Part shown: positions 1-8,766 of the stretch, piece after piece | Position numbering within the stretch: position 1 is the first letter of the stretch | Layout: each line of letters starts with the position of its first letter | Origin: Rhizobium sp. Q54 | GTDB taxonomy: Bacteria > Pseudomonadota > Alphaproteobacteria > Rhizobiales > Xanthobacteraceae | Length of the DNA: 53,460 nucleotides | Direction: 5' to 3' | NCBI GenBank assembly: GCA_945870035.1 | Contig: CAMBQQ010000014.1 | Span: 1 to 53,460 of the forward strand | The notes under the pieces: generated by a model | The model's database searches: none | What the model was told of the DNA's origin: nothing | Seen by the model: the letters and a program-made list of their open reading frames with translations, nothing else | Made by a program: the position numbers and the translations under genes

Positions 1-67
1 GCGGATCGCCTTTCGCCGATAGTGCCGCCAGCCGATTATCCGCATCGAAAAATCCGAGCTGCCCCAT
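1..67 (-). CDS. IS5-family transposase, N-terminal fragment cut by window edge
   Basis: An ATG at 65-67 on the minus strand, preceded by a good AGGAGA ribosome site, opens a frame that reads MGQLGFFDADNRLAALSAKG and leaves the window. This start is characteristic of a common rhizobial branch of IS5-family transposases (recognised from memory of the family, only 22 residues visible). The gene is transcribed leftwards, so the element's right end lies between here and the truncated heme gene that follows. The catalytic DDE domain is outside the window, so activity cannot be judged. Confidence 0.75.
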   Translation of the reverse strand, partial: MGQLGFFDADNRLAALSAKGDP

Positions 68-145
68 CGTCAGTCTCCTAGAATCATGCCGTCAGGGCAG
101 CAGACTCGCACGGGGCCGAGGGGCATGCTATTTTTCGAGGTGCCC
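1..145 (-). mobile_element. Right end of an IS5-like insertion sequence
   Basis: The stretch holds the transposase start and its short leader. The true border is inferred: recognisable HutX-type protein sequence begins at the TAT AAT codons at 146-151, directly after a GGGCATGC...GAGGTGCCC stretch at 121-145 that could be the terminal inverted repeat. The left end and the second copy of any target duplication are outside the window, so the exact border is uncertain by some tens of bases. Confidence 0.5.
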
Positions 146-376
146 TATAATCTTTCCGGCGGCACCGGGCTGCACGGTCACCTGCGTCCGGAGCGTTGCG
201 CCGGCGTCGCCTTCATGGAGCGGCAGTTTTTCGGCCGGCTGTCCGCGTCGATTCTGCTGTTCAACAGAGACGGCGGCGTCATGTTCAAGATCTTCGTCGG
301 CCGCGACGACAAGCGCGAATTGCTGGCCGATCAACTGGCGAAATTCCGCGCGCTCGCCGACCGGCTTTGTAAATAA
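146..376 (+). pseudogene. hutX-like heme-utilization gene, 3' remnant cut by an IS
   Basis: The frame ending at 376 reads YNLSGGTGLHGHLRPERC, then a GRLSASILLFN segment and MFKIFVGRDDKRELLADQ. This matches the C-terminal half of the HutX/ChuX-type cytosolic heme carrier family, whose members are about 160-180 residues. Only about 75 family residues remain, and the N-terminal half is replaced by the IS5-like sequence. An ATG at 86 keeps the frame open across the junction, but those first residues are IS-derived. A functional product is unlikely because half of the heme-binding fold is missing. No other heme-uptake gene is visible. Confidence 0.7.
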
Positions 377-381
377 TGGCG

Positions 382-1623
382 TCAGCGCGCTTCGACGGCG
401 GCGCGCGCCGATTGCTTTAGCGCAACGCCGCCAGCAATGCCGATGCCGACGACATAGGCCCAGCCATGGGTGAAATCGAACAGATGCGAGTTGAACTGCG
501 AACCGACGATGTTCTGGACCGCCACCACCAGGCCGATCCATCCGGCCGGTCCCCCGATGCGAAACAGCATCAAGTGTGAAAGCCACATGGCGAGCAGCAC
601 GGCGATCCCGACAAATCCAAGTTGAATGCCGACAGCAAGCATCTGATTGTGCGGATTGGCCGCGGCTTTCGCGGCCATGCCGGTGCGGCCGGCGGTGGAG
701 CGTTCGAACTGATCGCGGATCGAACCGGTGCCGTGGCCGATGACCGGCGCGGCGGCAATGAAGCCTATCGATTTGGTCCAGAATACCAGGCGTTCGCCGG
801 CCGGCGTTGGCTGTCCGTCGGGGTCAAAGGTCTGGATCTCGTGAATGAATGTCGTCACGCGCGTGCGTAAAAAGCCGGCCGACGGCCAGGCCGCCGCAAG
901 TAGCAGAAGAAACACCGCGCCTGAGGCGATCGTGCCTTTCCAGCCGAACTGGCGGTAGCCGAACAGGACGAGCAGAACCGGTATGAGGACCAGCGAGGTG
1001 CGGCTGGTGGCGACATAAAATACATTCGCCACAAACAAAACGGCCGCGGCGGCAAGGATGAGGGCAAAGCCGCGGCGTCCGTCGCGCCAGGCTTGCGCGG
1101 CGAAATACAGGACGACAGCCATGCAGAAGGTGAACATGGCGCCTTGCGAAATGTAGTCCTTGACCGGAACGCCGGGCGTTTTCATCGTGCCCGGCTTGAG
1201 CAGGTCCGGCCAGGCCAGCAAGATCCACGAGACGACAAGCAGAACCGCGCAGGAGGCGAGAAAGCCGATCAACACGGCGCGCGCGTCGCCGAGGCGCGAA
1301 AAAAAGTGCAGCAGGAGTGGAATGTACAAGAACTTGTAGAACGAGCTGAGGCCGCCGAAGCGCTGGCCCCACGTCACATGGGCCCACAGCATGCCGAGAG
1401 CGCCGAGCGCGACAAACAGCAGTGGCAGGAAAGCCGCCGGCGTGCGGACGAGGCGGCGCAGCGCGGCGAGGTCGCAGGTCGGCACGCTGGCGATCAGCCA
1501 CAGTGCGGCGAATATGCCGGTGAGCGATGTCGACCACGGCAGCGATACCGCCAGCGCGACGGCCAGCCAATTGGCGGCTCGCGCGAAGGCATCGCGAACG
1601 TGACGGTCGATGTCGATTTTCAT
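382..1623 (-). CDS. O-antigen ligase / Wzy-type polymerase family membrane protein
   Basis: This is a 413-residue, almost entirely hydrophobic protein with about ten to twelve membrane segments. The large periplasmic loop (roughly residues 250-330) carries GERLVFWTKS, PVIGHGTGS and NPHNQ motifs, typical of the Wzy_C/WaaL O-antigen ligase domain; the NPHN histidine and upstream arginines are the usual functional residues. WaaL joins finished O-polysaccharide to lipid A-core in the inner membrane, whereas Wzy polymerises repeat units, and sequence alone does not separate the two. It is transcribed away from the large polysaccharide operon and shares the 1624-1916 intergenic region with it. Since no separate Wzx/Wzy pair is visible, a ligase acting with the ABC exporter downstream is the favoured reading. 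Confidence 0.85.
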   Translation of the reverse strand: MKIDIDRHVRDAFARAANWLAVALAVSLPWSTSLTGIFAALWLIASVPTCDLAALRRLVRTPAAFLPLLFVALGALGMLWAHVTWGQRFGGLSSFYKFLYIPLLLHFFSRLGDARAVLIGFLASCAVLLVVSWILLAWPDLLKPGTMKTPGVPVKDYISQGAMFTFCMAVVLYFAAQAWRDGRRGFALILAAAAVLFVANVFYVATSRTSLVLIPVLLVLFGYRQFGWKGTIASGAVFLLLLAAAWPSAGFLRTRVTTFIHEIQTFDPDGQPTPAGERLVFWTKSIGFIAAAPVIGHGTGSIRDQFERSTAGRTGMAAKAAANPHNQMLAVGIQLGFVGIAVLLAMWLSHLMLFRIGGPAGWIGLVVAVQNIVGSQFNSHLFDFTHGWAYVVGIGIAGGVALKQSARAAVEAR

Positions 1624-1774
1624 GAAGTCATTTCACCGCGATTGGCAGCGCCAAGTCATACTCAATCGTTCGCATAAAGTCACAGCCAGGGCAGCATGCG
1701 GGCGTGCCGGCCGCCGACGGCGCGACCGTGGAGCCCGGCCCTGACCCGGCTTGCAAAAGACACTGGGCCCGACT

Positions 1775-1804
1775 TTGGGCCGCTCCATATCTCATTGATA
1801 TAAT
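1775..1804 (+). promoter_or_regulatory. Candidate upstream sigma70 promoter of the polysaccharide regulator
   Basis: TTGGGC at 1775-1780 is followed after 18 bases by a perfect TATAAT at 1799-1804 within an unusually AT-rich island. It points towards the regulator gene at 1917, giving a leader of about 105 bases. The second promoter lies downstream of it. Confidence 0.4.
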
Positions 1805-1838
1805 TATATTATTCCCGTTAATGCAACTCATAGAAACC

Positions 1839-1881
1839 GTTCATGCCGTGAACGCAGAGGCTTGACGTTCATGGCGTGAAC
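1839..1881. promoter_or_regulatory. Two-copy palindromic operator GTTCATG(C/G)CGTGAAC
   Basis: Two 15-base inverted repeats, GTTCATGCCGTGAAC at 1839-1853 and GTTCATGGCGTGAAC at 1867-1881, differ at a single central base. Each has perfect GTTCA/TGAAC arms. Centres are 28 bases apart. The second copy sits exactly between the -35 and -10 elements of the promoter at 1862-1891, so a bound dimer should block transcription. The likely ligand is the winged-helix protein encoded 36 bases downstream (autoregulation), which is inference. Confidence 0.75.
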
Positions 1882-1891
1882 GAGGTATCAA
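1862..1891 (+). promoter_or_regulatory. Operator-overlapped promoter of the regulator/NusG operon
   Basis: TTGACG at 1862-1867, an 18-base spacer, and TATCAA at 1886-1891 form a reasonable sigma70-type promoter just upstream of the start codon at 1917. The spacer is occupied by the second operator palindrome. Confidence 0.55.
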
Positions 1892-1916
1892 TCGGCCTAT
1901 CGGGGCCTCAGCGATC

Positions 1917-2558
1917 ATGCGTAACATTGGCGAACAGGACGTCGAAAACCCGCGAATATTGTTGGGGCTTCTCGACGCTGTCGAACAGAACAAGGCGCAG
2001 TCGCAGCGCCATCTGGCGTCCGAACTCGGCATCGCGCTCGGCCTGGTCAACGCCTATATCAAGCGCTGCATCAAGAAGGGACTGGTCAAGGTCCGTCATG
2101 CGCCGGCGCGGCGCTACTCCTATTATCTGACGCCGCAAGGCTTCACCGAAAAATCCCGGCTGACGGTCGAGTACCTGTCGTCGTCGTTTGGCTTTTTCCG
2201 CGAGGCCAAGACCCATTGCTCGGACTTGCTGCGTCAGGCGAAGGGGCGCGGCGTCCACAAGGTCGTGCTAGTCGGACAATCCGATCTGGCCGAAATCGCC
2301 GCTTTGTGTGCGCTCGAGCAGTCGGTCGAGATTGTAGGCCTGGTCCAGCCGGACGCCGGGCAAAGTGTGTTTATCGGCTTTCCGGTCTGGGACAGCGTCG
2401 ATGACATCGCGGCGCCGTTCGATGCGGTGCTGGTCACGGCCCTGGTCAATTCGCGCGAAGTCTGCGATCTGGCGATCGCCCGCTTCGGCAGCGAGCGCGT
2501 GCTGGTGCCGAATTTGCTGCGCGCGAAAAAACGGCGCAACAGCGAGGCGGCGGCATGA
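1917..2558 (+). CDS. Winged-helix regulator with C-terminal nucleotide-binding-like domain
   Basis: The 213-residue protein has an N-terminal winged helix-turn-helix (about residues 10-75, with the segment SQRHLASELGIALGLVNAYI as the likely helix-turn-helix) joined to a Rossmann-like domain beginning KVVLVGQSDLAEIAAL. The same arrangement occurs in regulators at the head of surface-polysaccharide loci; the C-terminal part resembles CoA/NAD-binding folds and may sense a nucleotide or nucleotide-sugar (inference). Its stop overlaps the NusG-like start by four bases, so both are made from one transcript. Two palindromes in its promoter suggest autorepression. Confidence 0.75.
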   Translation: MRNIGEQDVENPRILLGLLDAVEQNKAQSQRHLASELGIALGLVNAYIKRCIKKGLVKVRHAPARRYSYYLTPQGFTEKSRLTVEYLSSSFGFFREAKTHCSDLLRQAKGRGVHKVVLVGQSDLAEIAALCALEQSVEIVGLVQPDAGQSVFIGFPVWDSVDDIAAPFDAVLVTALVNSREVCDLAIARFGSERVLVPNLLRAKKRRNSEAAA

Positions 2559-3067
2559 CCGAAACCGGACATCGCTGGTACGCCGTGCAGTCGCAGCCGA
2601 ACGCCGAGGCGAAGGCGGCCAATCATCTGCTGCGCCAGGGCTTCGGCGTCTATCTGCCGCGTTATTTGAAGCGCCGCCGCCATGCGCGCAAAGTGGATAT
2701 GGTGGCCGCGCCGCTGTTCCCGCGTTATTTGTTCGTCGCCATCGATATGGAAACGCAGCGCTGGCGGTCGATCTTTTCGACGGTCGGCGTGTCGCGCCTG
2801 GTGTGCAATGGCGAGGTGCCGGCGTCGGTGCCCGATCAGGTGATTGCGACGCTGGAAGAGCGCGAAGACGACAAGGGTTTCGTCCGCCTCGATTTGCCGC
2901 CGCCGTTCAAGGCCGGCGACAAGATTACGGTGCTGGACGGCGCATTTACCGACTGTCTCGGTCTGGTTGAAAGCATGCCGGACCGACGTCGTGTTTCGAT
3001 ACTTCTGGATCTGCTCGGCCGCAAGGTGCGCGTCCTTGTCGAATCCGATTCGGTCGCCGCGGCCTAA
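2555..3067 (+). CDS. NusG paralogue (RfaH-like transcription antiterminator)
   Basis: A 170-residue protein with an NGN domain at about residues 6-105 (RWYAVQSQPNAEAKAANHL, then PLFPRYLFVAID) and a KOW segment at about 115-165 (FKAGDKITVLDGAFTDCLG). Housekeeping NusG binds RNA polymerase to raise processivity; specialised paralogues such as RfaH do so for long surface-polysaccharide operons. Position and coupling fit the specialised role: it is translationally coupled to the regulator and stands directly before about 19 kb of co-directional polysaccharide genes. No ribosomal-protein or secE neighbours are present, which argues against this being the housekeeping nusG. Confidence 0.85.
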   Translation: MTETGHRWYAVQSQPNAEAKAANHLLRQGFGVYLPRYLKRRRHARKVDMVAAPLFPRYLFVAIDMETQRWRSIFSTVGVSRLVCNGEVPASVPDQVIATLEEREDDKGFVRLDLPPPFKAGDKITVLDGAFTDCLGLVESMPDRRRVSILLDLLGRKVRVLVESDSVAAA

Positions 3068-3092
3068 GGTTTCGCGGAATTGTCATAAATCG

Positions 3093-3123
3093 GTCCGGGG
3101 GGTGTCACCCGGACTGCGGTAGC
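3093..3123 (+). promoter_or_regulatory. Leader hairpin followed by an ops-like octamer
   Basis: Arms GTCCGGG (3093-3099) and CCCGGAC (3108-3114) can form a seven-pair hairpin. One base later comes GCGGTAGC (3116-3123), the core of the E. coli ops element that recruits RfaH. It lies between the NusG paralogue and the first structural gene of the locus. The octamer also occurs by chance inside a coding region (952-959), so recognition is only a hypothesis. The hairpin lacks a T-tract, so it is not a classical terminator. Confidence 0.3.
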
Positions 3124-3161
3124 AATGCGGAGGCGTGAATGCGGTTCGAAAGCCTCCGAGA

Positions 3162-4067
3162 ATGCGAACACCTGATTTCTTCGTTGTCGGCGCGTCCAAA
3201 TGCGGCACCACAGCGTTGTGCGAGTATCTGGCGGCCAACCCGAGTGTCTGTTTCGCGCGCACCAAAGAACCGCACTTTTATTCCGACGACTTTCCGGGCC
3301 AGAAGGCCGACGAGGACTTCGCGGCTTACTGGCGCCGGAACTTCTCCTTTTTCGATCCTGCTAGCCACGTTGCCATCGGCGACGGCTCCGGGACTTACTA
3401 TATCTCGTCAGTCGCGGTATCGAACATTCTGGCGGCCAATCCCGCGGCGCGGTTCATCTACATGGTGCGGGACCCCGTCGATATGATGGCGTCATGGCAC
3501 CAGCATGTGCAGTTCGGCATTGGCGAGCCCGCGACGCTCGAAGAGCTTTGGGAAACGCGCAAGCCGGTCATTCGCGAGATCGATTTTCGGTCTGAACTAA
3601 AAGCGCGAGAGCACTTCTGGCAGTACCGCGCCCTGGCGAGCCTCGGCACGCGGCTCGAAGAAATGAAAAAGATTATTCCGGCCGAGCAACTGATGGTTAT
3701 CGTGTTCGATGATTTTATCCGCGATCCGAAGACAACATACGAAAAAGTGCTGGCATTCATCGGCGTGCCGTCCGATGCGCGCACCGCGTTTCCGCAGGTC
3801 AATCAGGCGCGCGCGCAACGCAGCTACATGCTCGGCCGATTGAACACCGCCATGCCGCGCTGGCTTATTAATGCCGTGCGTGAGTTCAAGCACCTTGTGG
3901 GATTGACGCACGTCTCCATGAATATCCTTGTCAAGCTCAACGCCAAGAAAATCGAACGGCCGCCGTTGACGGAGGCTTTCCGGCAGAAGCTCGTGGCCGA
4001 ATTCGCGCCGGAAGTGTCGCTGCTCGAAACGCATCTCGGCCGCGACCTGAGCGCCTGGCGCCGGTAA
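3162..4067 (+). CDS. PAPS-dependent sulfotransferase of the polysaccharide locus
   Basis: The protein starts MRTPDFFVVGASKCGTTAL, a textbook 5'-phosphosulfate-binding loop, and carries a second PAPS motif around RFIYMVRDPVDMMASW (3'-phosphate binding). Family members transfer sulfate from PAPS to sugar hydroxyls, so the polysaccharide may be sulfated. I chose the ATG at 3162 (301 residues) because the motif normally sits at the very N-terminus. A GTG at 3135 would add nine residues but has a GGAGG only one base upstream, which is too close. It is the first structural gene after the NusG paralogue. Confidence 0.85.
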   Translation: MRTPDFFVVGASKCGTTALCEYLAANPSVCFARTKEPHFYSDDFPGQKADEDFAAYWRRNFSFFDPASHVAIGDGSGTYYISSVAVSNILAANPAARFIYMVRDPVDMMASWHQHVQFGIGEPATLEELWETRKPVIREIDFRSELKAREHFWQYRALASLGTRLEEMKKIIPAEQLMVIVFDDFIRDPKTTYEKVLAFIGVPSDARTAFPQVNQARAQRSYMLGRLNTAMPRWLINAVREFKHLVGLTHVSMNILVKLNAKKIERPPLTEAFRQKLVAEFAPEVSLLETHLGRDLSAWRR

Positions 4068-4090
4068 GAAGCGCGATCCCAAACGATCCG

Positions 4091-5011
4091 ATGCCGGTTT
4101 TCACCGTCTTCACGCCGACCTTTAATCGGCGTCACACCCTTGGCCGGGTGTACGACAGCCTTTGTGCCCAGACTGTTCGCAACTTCGAATGGCTCGTGAT
4201 CGATGACGGTTCGACCGACGGCACCGCGGATCTGGTGGCCAAATGGACGCAGGCGGCGGATTTTCCGATCCGCTATTTCCGGCAGCCAAATTCGGGCAAG
4301 CACATTGCGCAAAACCGTGCAGTCTCCGAAGCGCGTGGTGAACTATTTGCGCCGCTCGATTCAGATGACGCTTTGCTGCCTCACGCGCTGGAGGCGATCG
4401 GCAAGCATTGGAATGAAATTCCCGAGAGTCAGCGCTCACAATATTCCGGCATCGGTTGTCTTTGCTGCGACCAGCACGGCGCCTTGGTCGGCGACCGTTT
4501 TCCGGCGAGCCCCTACGATTCCGACAGCCGCGAGATGAATTACGTGCTGCGCGTTGGCGGCGAAAAATGGGCGGTGTGGCGCACCGATCTGCTGCGCGAG
4601 GGCCCGTTTCCCGAAATCGCCGGGACGCAGTTCGTGCCCGAGGCTCTCATCGGTCTGCGATTGGCGGGAGCCTACCGGCAACGGTACCTGAACGAAGTGT
4701 TTCGCATCTATTACGTCAACGAGCCGGAGAACGGCGAGAAGCTGAGCGACCGCAGCGGTCTGTCCAAAAACGCGCGCGGCCGGCTGTTCTATTATATCTG
4801 GCTGCTCAATTACGATCTCGCTTATTTCTGGCGTTCTCCTGTGCCCTTTCTCAAGGCGGCTTTGATGCTGCCGGTGGTCGCCCGTTACGCCGGGCGCCCG
4901 TTCCTCGAGGCCTTTGCCGAACTGACCGATCGCCGGGCGCGACTGCTGGTGGCGATGATTTATCCTTTGTCGGTGCCGCTGGCTCTTTACTACCGGGCCA
5001 AGGGCTACTGA
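4091..5011 (+). CDS. Family 2 (GT-A) glycosyltransferase
   Basis: 306 residues beginning MPVFTVFTPTFNRRHTLGRVYDSL with WLVIDDGSTDGT and a DSDD metal-binding motif near residue 95 (APLDSDDALLP). These are hallmarks of inverting GT2 enzymes that use nucleotide-diphospho-sugars at the cytoplasmic face. The C-terminus has a hydrophobic stretch that may attach it to the membrane. Donor and acceptor cannot be told from the sequence. It lies 23 bases after the sulfotransferase, in the same operon. Confidence 0.88.
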   Translation: MPVFTVFTPTFNRRHTLGRVYDSLCAQTVRNFEWLVIDDGSTDGTADLVAKWTQAADFPIRYFRQPNSGKHIAQNRAVSEARGELFAPLDSDDALLPHALEAIGKHWNEIPESQRSQYSGIGCLCCDQHGALVGDRFPASPYDSDSREMNYVLRVGGEKWAVWRTDLLREGPFPEIAGTQFVPEALIGLRLAGAYRQRYLNEVFRIYYVNEPENGEKLSDRSGLSKNARGRLFYYIWLLNYDLAYFWRSPVPFLKAALMLPVVARYAGRPFLEAFAELTDRRARLLVAMIYPLSVPLALYYRAKGY

Positions 5012-5064
5012 TCTTTTCTTCAAGCGGCAGCGCTGCTGCCGCCAACTCCGAAAGTCTATCGACC

Positions 5065-6018
5065 ATGTTTGCCAGACTTGCCTACGCCGTCCAGCGCGCG
5101 TCGAACCGGGGTTTTTTGCCGATGGCAAAAGCTGCCGGTCGTGCGCTGTTGGCCAGCCTCTACCGGACGATGGGCCGGCAATTCGTCCAGCGCCGCGTCA
5201 ACGACTATCAGATGCTGCTCGACATGAACGACCCGGGCATTTCGCGCGCCTTGATGATGTTCCGCACCCGCGAGATCGATCACAAGGTGATGCTCGAGCG
5301 GATCGTGCGCCCAGGCATGCGGATATTCGATATCGGCGGCAACATCGGTTATTATCCGTTGATGGAGCTGGGTCTGCTGCGCGGCACCGGGCAACTCGTT
5401 GTCATCGAGCCGCTGCCGCAGAACTTCGCGCTGCTGAAACGCAATCTGGCGCTGAACAATTATGCCGATGTGCCGATGCACCAGGCGGCCTTGTCGAATG
5501 AGGCCACCGCGAAGACCTTTCATCTTTCCACGCAGTCGAACCTCGGCACATTCCATCCGTCTGCCACGGGCGACGAAACCCCGACCGGCACGACGCTTGA
5601 GGTTGAAACGCTGACGCTGTCGCTGCTGGCCCAGCGCTACGGCGCGCCGGACCTGATGCGGATGGATATCGAGGGTCATGAGGTCGAGGTCATCGGCAGC
5701 ATGCTCGACGATATCGCCAAAGGCGCTTATGCGCCGATTATCATTTTCGAGACGCACCCGGACCGCTACGGCCCGGACCACGACATGGCCGAGACGCTGA
5801 AGCGGCTGTTCGCGCTGGGCTACGGCGCGCCGCTGGTTTCGTCGAGCGATGACGCTTCCACCGCGCGGCTGGCGGCGATGGGATATTCTCCCGGGCAGCG
5901 AATCGCCACCGATGCCGTTTACCGGACGTTGTTCGAGAACATCAAGGCGGATGACGCCATCGAACTCATCTGCCACAGCAGTTGCATCCGCACCGCGATG
6001 CTGGCCAAACAGCCGTGA
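5065..6018 (+). CDS. FkbM-family SAM-dependent methyltransferase
   Basis: The ATG at 5065 gives 317 residues. SAM motif I is IFDIGGNIGYYPL, followed by VVIEPLPQNFALLKRNL and RMDIEGHEVEVIGSM, which define the FkbM family of O-methyltransferases often found in polysaccharide and glycolipid loci. The frame is open further upstream, but that part overlaps the preceding glycosyltransferase and does not look like protein. The stop overlaps the GTG start of the ABC transporter by four bases. Confidence 0.85.
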   Translation: MFARLAYAVQRASNRGFLPMAKAAGRALLASLYRTMGRQFVQRRVNDYQMLLDMNDPGISRALMMFRTREIDHKVMLERIVRPGMRIFDIGGNIGYYPLMELGLLRGTGQLVVIEPLPQNFALLKRNLALNNYADVPMHQAALSNEATAKTFHLSTQSNLGTFHPSATGDETPTGTTLEVETLTLSLLAQRYGAPDLMRMDIEGHEVEVIGSMLDDIAKGAYAPIIIFETHPDRYGPDHDMAETLKRLFALGYGAPLVSSSDDASTARLAAMGYSPGQRIATDAVYRTLFENIKADDAIELICHSSCIRTAMLAKQP

Positions 6019-7841
6019 ACGTCTATCGCCTTCTGTTCGGCGATATCGCCGCGCGCCTCGGCTGGCGTTTTATTGCGATCATTCCATTGATGGCGCTGGT
6101 CGGGCTGACCGAGGGCACATCGGTGGCGCTGCTGTTGCCGCTCTTGAGTCGGATCGGCGTCGGCGCCGCCACCAATCAGAGCTTCGCCAGTGTCACGCTT
6201 GAAAACATCCTGACCGCGCTTGGTGCGACCGATGTGGTGCGGATTCTGGCCGTCATTGTCGTTGTCGCGACCGCGCAGGCGGCGCTTTACATTTCGCTGA
6301 GCTGGTGGACCTCACGATTAGGCCGCCGCTATCAGAGCCAGCGCCAATCCGAACTGTTCCGCGCTTTCGTTCGGGCGCGGTGGAGCTTTCTGACCGCCAG
6401 GAAAGCCGGCGAGCTGACCAATGTGATCGTGACCGAAAGCGAACGACTCGGCATTGCTTTCGCCACCGGCCTTTCGATCCTTTCCACCGTGGCGGTGATG
6501 GCGGTTTATCTCGTGCTTGCGCTGACCATCGCCTGGCAGATTACCACGGCGCTGGCGATCTTCGCCCTGGTCACGGGGCTGTTGATGTTGAGGCTGTACC
6601 GTCGGAGCTACGCGATCGGGCAGGCTTTGGGCCCGCTCAATGCCGAGTTGCAGTCGATGCTGAGCGAGCAGTTCGCCGGTATCAAGATCGTCAAGGCGAC
6701 CGCCGGCGAGGAAAGGGCGGCGGCCTGGCTCGATCCGCTGGTGCGAAAAATCGAACGCGCCAATACGCTGATCAGTTTCACGCCGTTGGCCGTGCGCGGG
6801 GTCCTGGAATTTCTGGCGCTGGTCGGTCTGGCAGTCATGCTGGTGCTCGGCAACCAGGGCATGGGCGTGGCGCTGGGCAATGTTCTGGTCGTGCTTGCTC
6901 TTTTCGCACGGCTGTTTCCGCGCATCACCACGCTTCAGGCGCAACTGCATTACTTCAACGGTTATGTGCACGCCATCGAAGTGATCAATGCGTTGCAGAC
7001 CGCCGCCGAAGCCGAAGCCGAACGGCAAGACGCGACGGCTGACAATCTGAGGATCGATCTGCCGGCGACTCTGTCGGTACAAAACCTCCAAGTGGCTTTT
7101 GATGAACGCAAGGCGCTGGACAATGTGTCGCTGGCGTTTCCGATGCCCGGCATGCTGGCGATCGTCGGCGGCTCCGGGGCCGGCAAATCGACTTTGGTCC
7201 ATGCGATGCTGGGCCTGATCGAGCCGAGTGCCGGTTCGATCAAGCTCGGGCCCTACGATCTCGCCTCAACGCCGCTTGGCGCCTGGCGGCGCGCCATCGG
7301 CTACGTTCCGCAGGAAACGATCCTCTTTCATGCCTCGGTATGGGACAATCTGACGCTCGCCGATCCGTCTGCGACCGTGGCCGAAGTCGAGACCGCGGCC
7401 CGGCGCGCGCATGCTCATGAATTTATCCAGGCGATGCCGCAGGGCTATAAAACAATCATCGGCGATCAAGGCGTCAGAATGTCGGGCGGGCAGCGCCAGC
7501 GCCTCGCCATCGCGCGGGCGCTGCTGACCAATCCGACATTGCTTCTGCTTGATGAAGCGATGAGCGCGCTGGACGCGGAATCGGAAGCGGAGCTGTTGCA
7601 GACCTTGGAAGAGCTTCGTGGCCAGATGGGAATCATGATTATCGCGCACCGGTTGGCGGCGGTGCGCTCGGCCGACCGGATATGCGTGTTCGAGGCGGGG
7701 CGGATTGTCGAATCCGGCACATGGGACGATTTGATGGCGCGCAAGTCGCGGCTTTATGCGCTTGCCGAAGCGCAATCGCGTGGCCATGAAAGCTTCGCCG
7801 ATACGTCACCGGCCCACCTGACCGCCGAAGCTGCGCCGTAA
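6015..7841 (+). CDS. ABC exporter (fused permease-ATPase), flippase type
   Basis: 608 residues from a GTG that overlaps the upstream stop (GTGA). An N-terminal region with about six membrane helices (residues 10-320) is followed by an ATPase domain with Walker [10 protein letters not shown] (about 385-393), signature MSGGQRQR (about 489-496) and Walker B LLLLDEA (about 509-515). This MsbA/PglK-like layout flips lipids or lipid-linked oligosaccharides across the inner membrane. As no Wzx flippase is visible, it is the best candidate for exporting the glycan or its lipid-linked unit (inference). Confidence 0.88.
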   Translation: MNVYRLLFGDIAARLGWRFIAIIPLMALVGLTEGTSVALLLPLLSRIGVGAATNQSFASVTLENILTALGATDVVRILAVIVVVATAQAALYISLSWWTSRLGRRYQSQRQSELFRAFVRARWSFLTARKAGELTNVIVTESERLGIAFATGLSILSTVAVMAVYLVLALTIAWQITTALAIFALVTGLLMLRLYRRSYAIGQALGPLNAELQSMLSEQFAGIKIVKATAGEERAAAWLDPLVRKIERANTLISFTPLAVRGVLEFLALVGLAVMLVLGNQGMGVALGNVLVVLALFARLFPRITTLQAQLHYFNGYVHAIEVINALQTAAEAEAERQDATADNLRIDLPATLSVQNLQVAFDERKALDNVSLAFPMPGMLAIVGGSGAGKSTLVHAMLGLIEPSAGSIKLGPYDLASTPLGAWRRAIGYVPQETILFHASVWDNLTLADPSATVAEVETAARRAHAHEFIQAMPQGYKTIIGDQGVRMSGGQRQRLAIARALLTNPTLLLLDEAMSALDAESEAELLQTLEELRGQMGIMIIAHRLAAVRSADRICVFEAGRIVESGTWDDLMARKSRLYALAEAQSRGHESFADTSPAHLTAEAAP

Positions 7842-7861
7842 CGGGAAAGCACACTGACGCA

Positions 7862-8743
7862 ATGATCAAAAAAGGCATCATTCTCGCCGGCGGCGCCGGA
7901 TCGCGGCTGTGGCCGCTGACGATGGTCAGCAGCAAGCAATTGCTGCCGGTCTACGACAAGCCGATGATCTACTATCCACTAACGTCATTGATGCTGGCGG
8001 GCATCCGCGAATTCCTCGTCATTACGTCGGACGGCGAAAGGCAGCGTTTCGAGTCGCTGCTCGGCGACGGCAGCCAATGGGGCATCAGCATACAATACGC
8101 GGTGCAGCAGAGGCCGGATGGCATCGCGCGGGCTTTCCTGATTGGCGAGGAATTTCTCGACGGCCAGGGTTGCGCGCTCATTCTCGGCGATAATGTTTTC
8201 TACGGGGCCGGCATGGGCGAACTGGTGCAGCGTTCGGCGGCCAGCGCCGGCGGCGCCACCGTGTTCTGCCACTGGGTCAAGGACCCGGGCCGCTACGGCG
8301 TGCTGGAAATGGACGCGCAAGGCCGCGCGGTGAGCATCGAGGAAAAGCCCGAGCTGCCGAAATCGAACTGGGCGGTGACCGGGCTTTATTTCTACGACGA
8401 GACGATTGTCGATGTGGCGCGTGGGCTCAAGCCGTCGGCGCGCGGCGAACTGGAAATCACCGACGTCAACCGCGTCTATCTCGAAAGCGGCCGTTTGAAT
8501 GTCGAGAAGTTCGGCCGCGGCTACGCCTGGTTCGATGCCGGCACTCACCAATCTCTGCTGCAAGCGTCCGAGTTCATCTACACGATCGAGGAACGCCAGG
8601 GCCAGAAGATCGGCTGTCCCGAGGAAGTGGCCTACCGTATGAATTTCATCGGCGCCGACGCGCTTGCGGCGCTGATCAAGTCGAGTCCGAACGCCGAATA
8701 CGGCGCCTATCTCCGCAGCCTCCTCGTTCACGCGCCCCACTAA
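7862..8743 (+). CDS. rmlA: Glucose-1-phosphate thymidylyltransferase
   Basis: 293 residues with the nucleotidyltransferase signature [20 protein letters not shown] at the N-terminus, a [10 protein letters not shown] motif and [20 protein letters not shown]. Size and motifs fit RmlA, which makes dTDP-glucose from dTTP and glucose-1-phosphate, the entry to all dTDP-6-deoxy sugars. Its partner RmlB is about 9 kb downstream in the same cluster, so the pathway genes are interleaved with transferases. Confidence 0.93.
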   Translation: MIKKGIILAGGAGSRLWPLTMVSSKQLLPVYDKPMIYYPLTSLMLAGIREFLVITSDGERQRFESLLGDGSQWGISIQYAVQQRPDGIARAFLIGEEFLDGQGCALILGDNVFYGAGMGELVQRSAASAGGATVFCHWVKDPGRYGVLEMDAQGRAVSIEEKPELPKSNWAVTGLYFYDETIVDVARGLKPSARGELEITDVNRVYLESGRLNVEKFGRGYAWFDAGTHQSLLQASEFIYTIEERQGQKIGCPEEVAYRMNFIGADALAALIKSSPNAEYGAYLRSLLVHAPH

Positions 8744-8766
8744 GCAGAGCCCATCAAGAAGAACCT

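Noticed and set aside
951..959. Second ops-like GGCGGTAGC
   Set aside because: It lies antisense within the O-antigen-ligase-like coding region and encodes ordinary codons on the minus strand; a chance match that lowers confidence in the one at 3116.
1839..1881. GTTC/GAAC palindromes as LexA (SOS) boxes
   Set aside because: Alphaproteobacterial LexA sites are direct repeats GTTC-N7-GTTC; here the arms are inverted (GTTC-N7-GAAC) and the downstream gene is not an SOS gene.
3082..3098. Possible second Pho box (TGTCATAAAT...)
   Set aside because: Only the first half-repeat fits; the second matches at four of seven positions.
5056..5976. 306-residue open frame opposite the FkbM methyltransferase
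   Set aside because: No recognisable motif; the plus strand carries the SAM-binding motifs.
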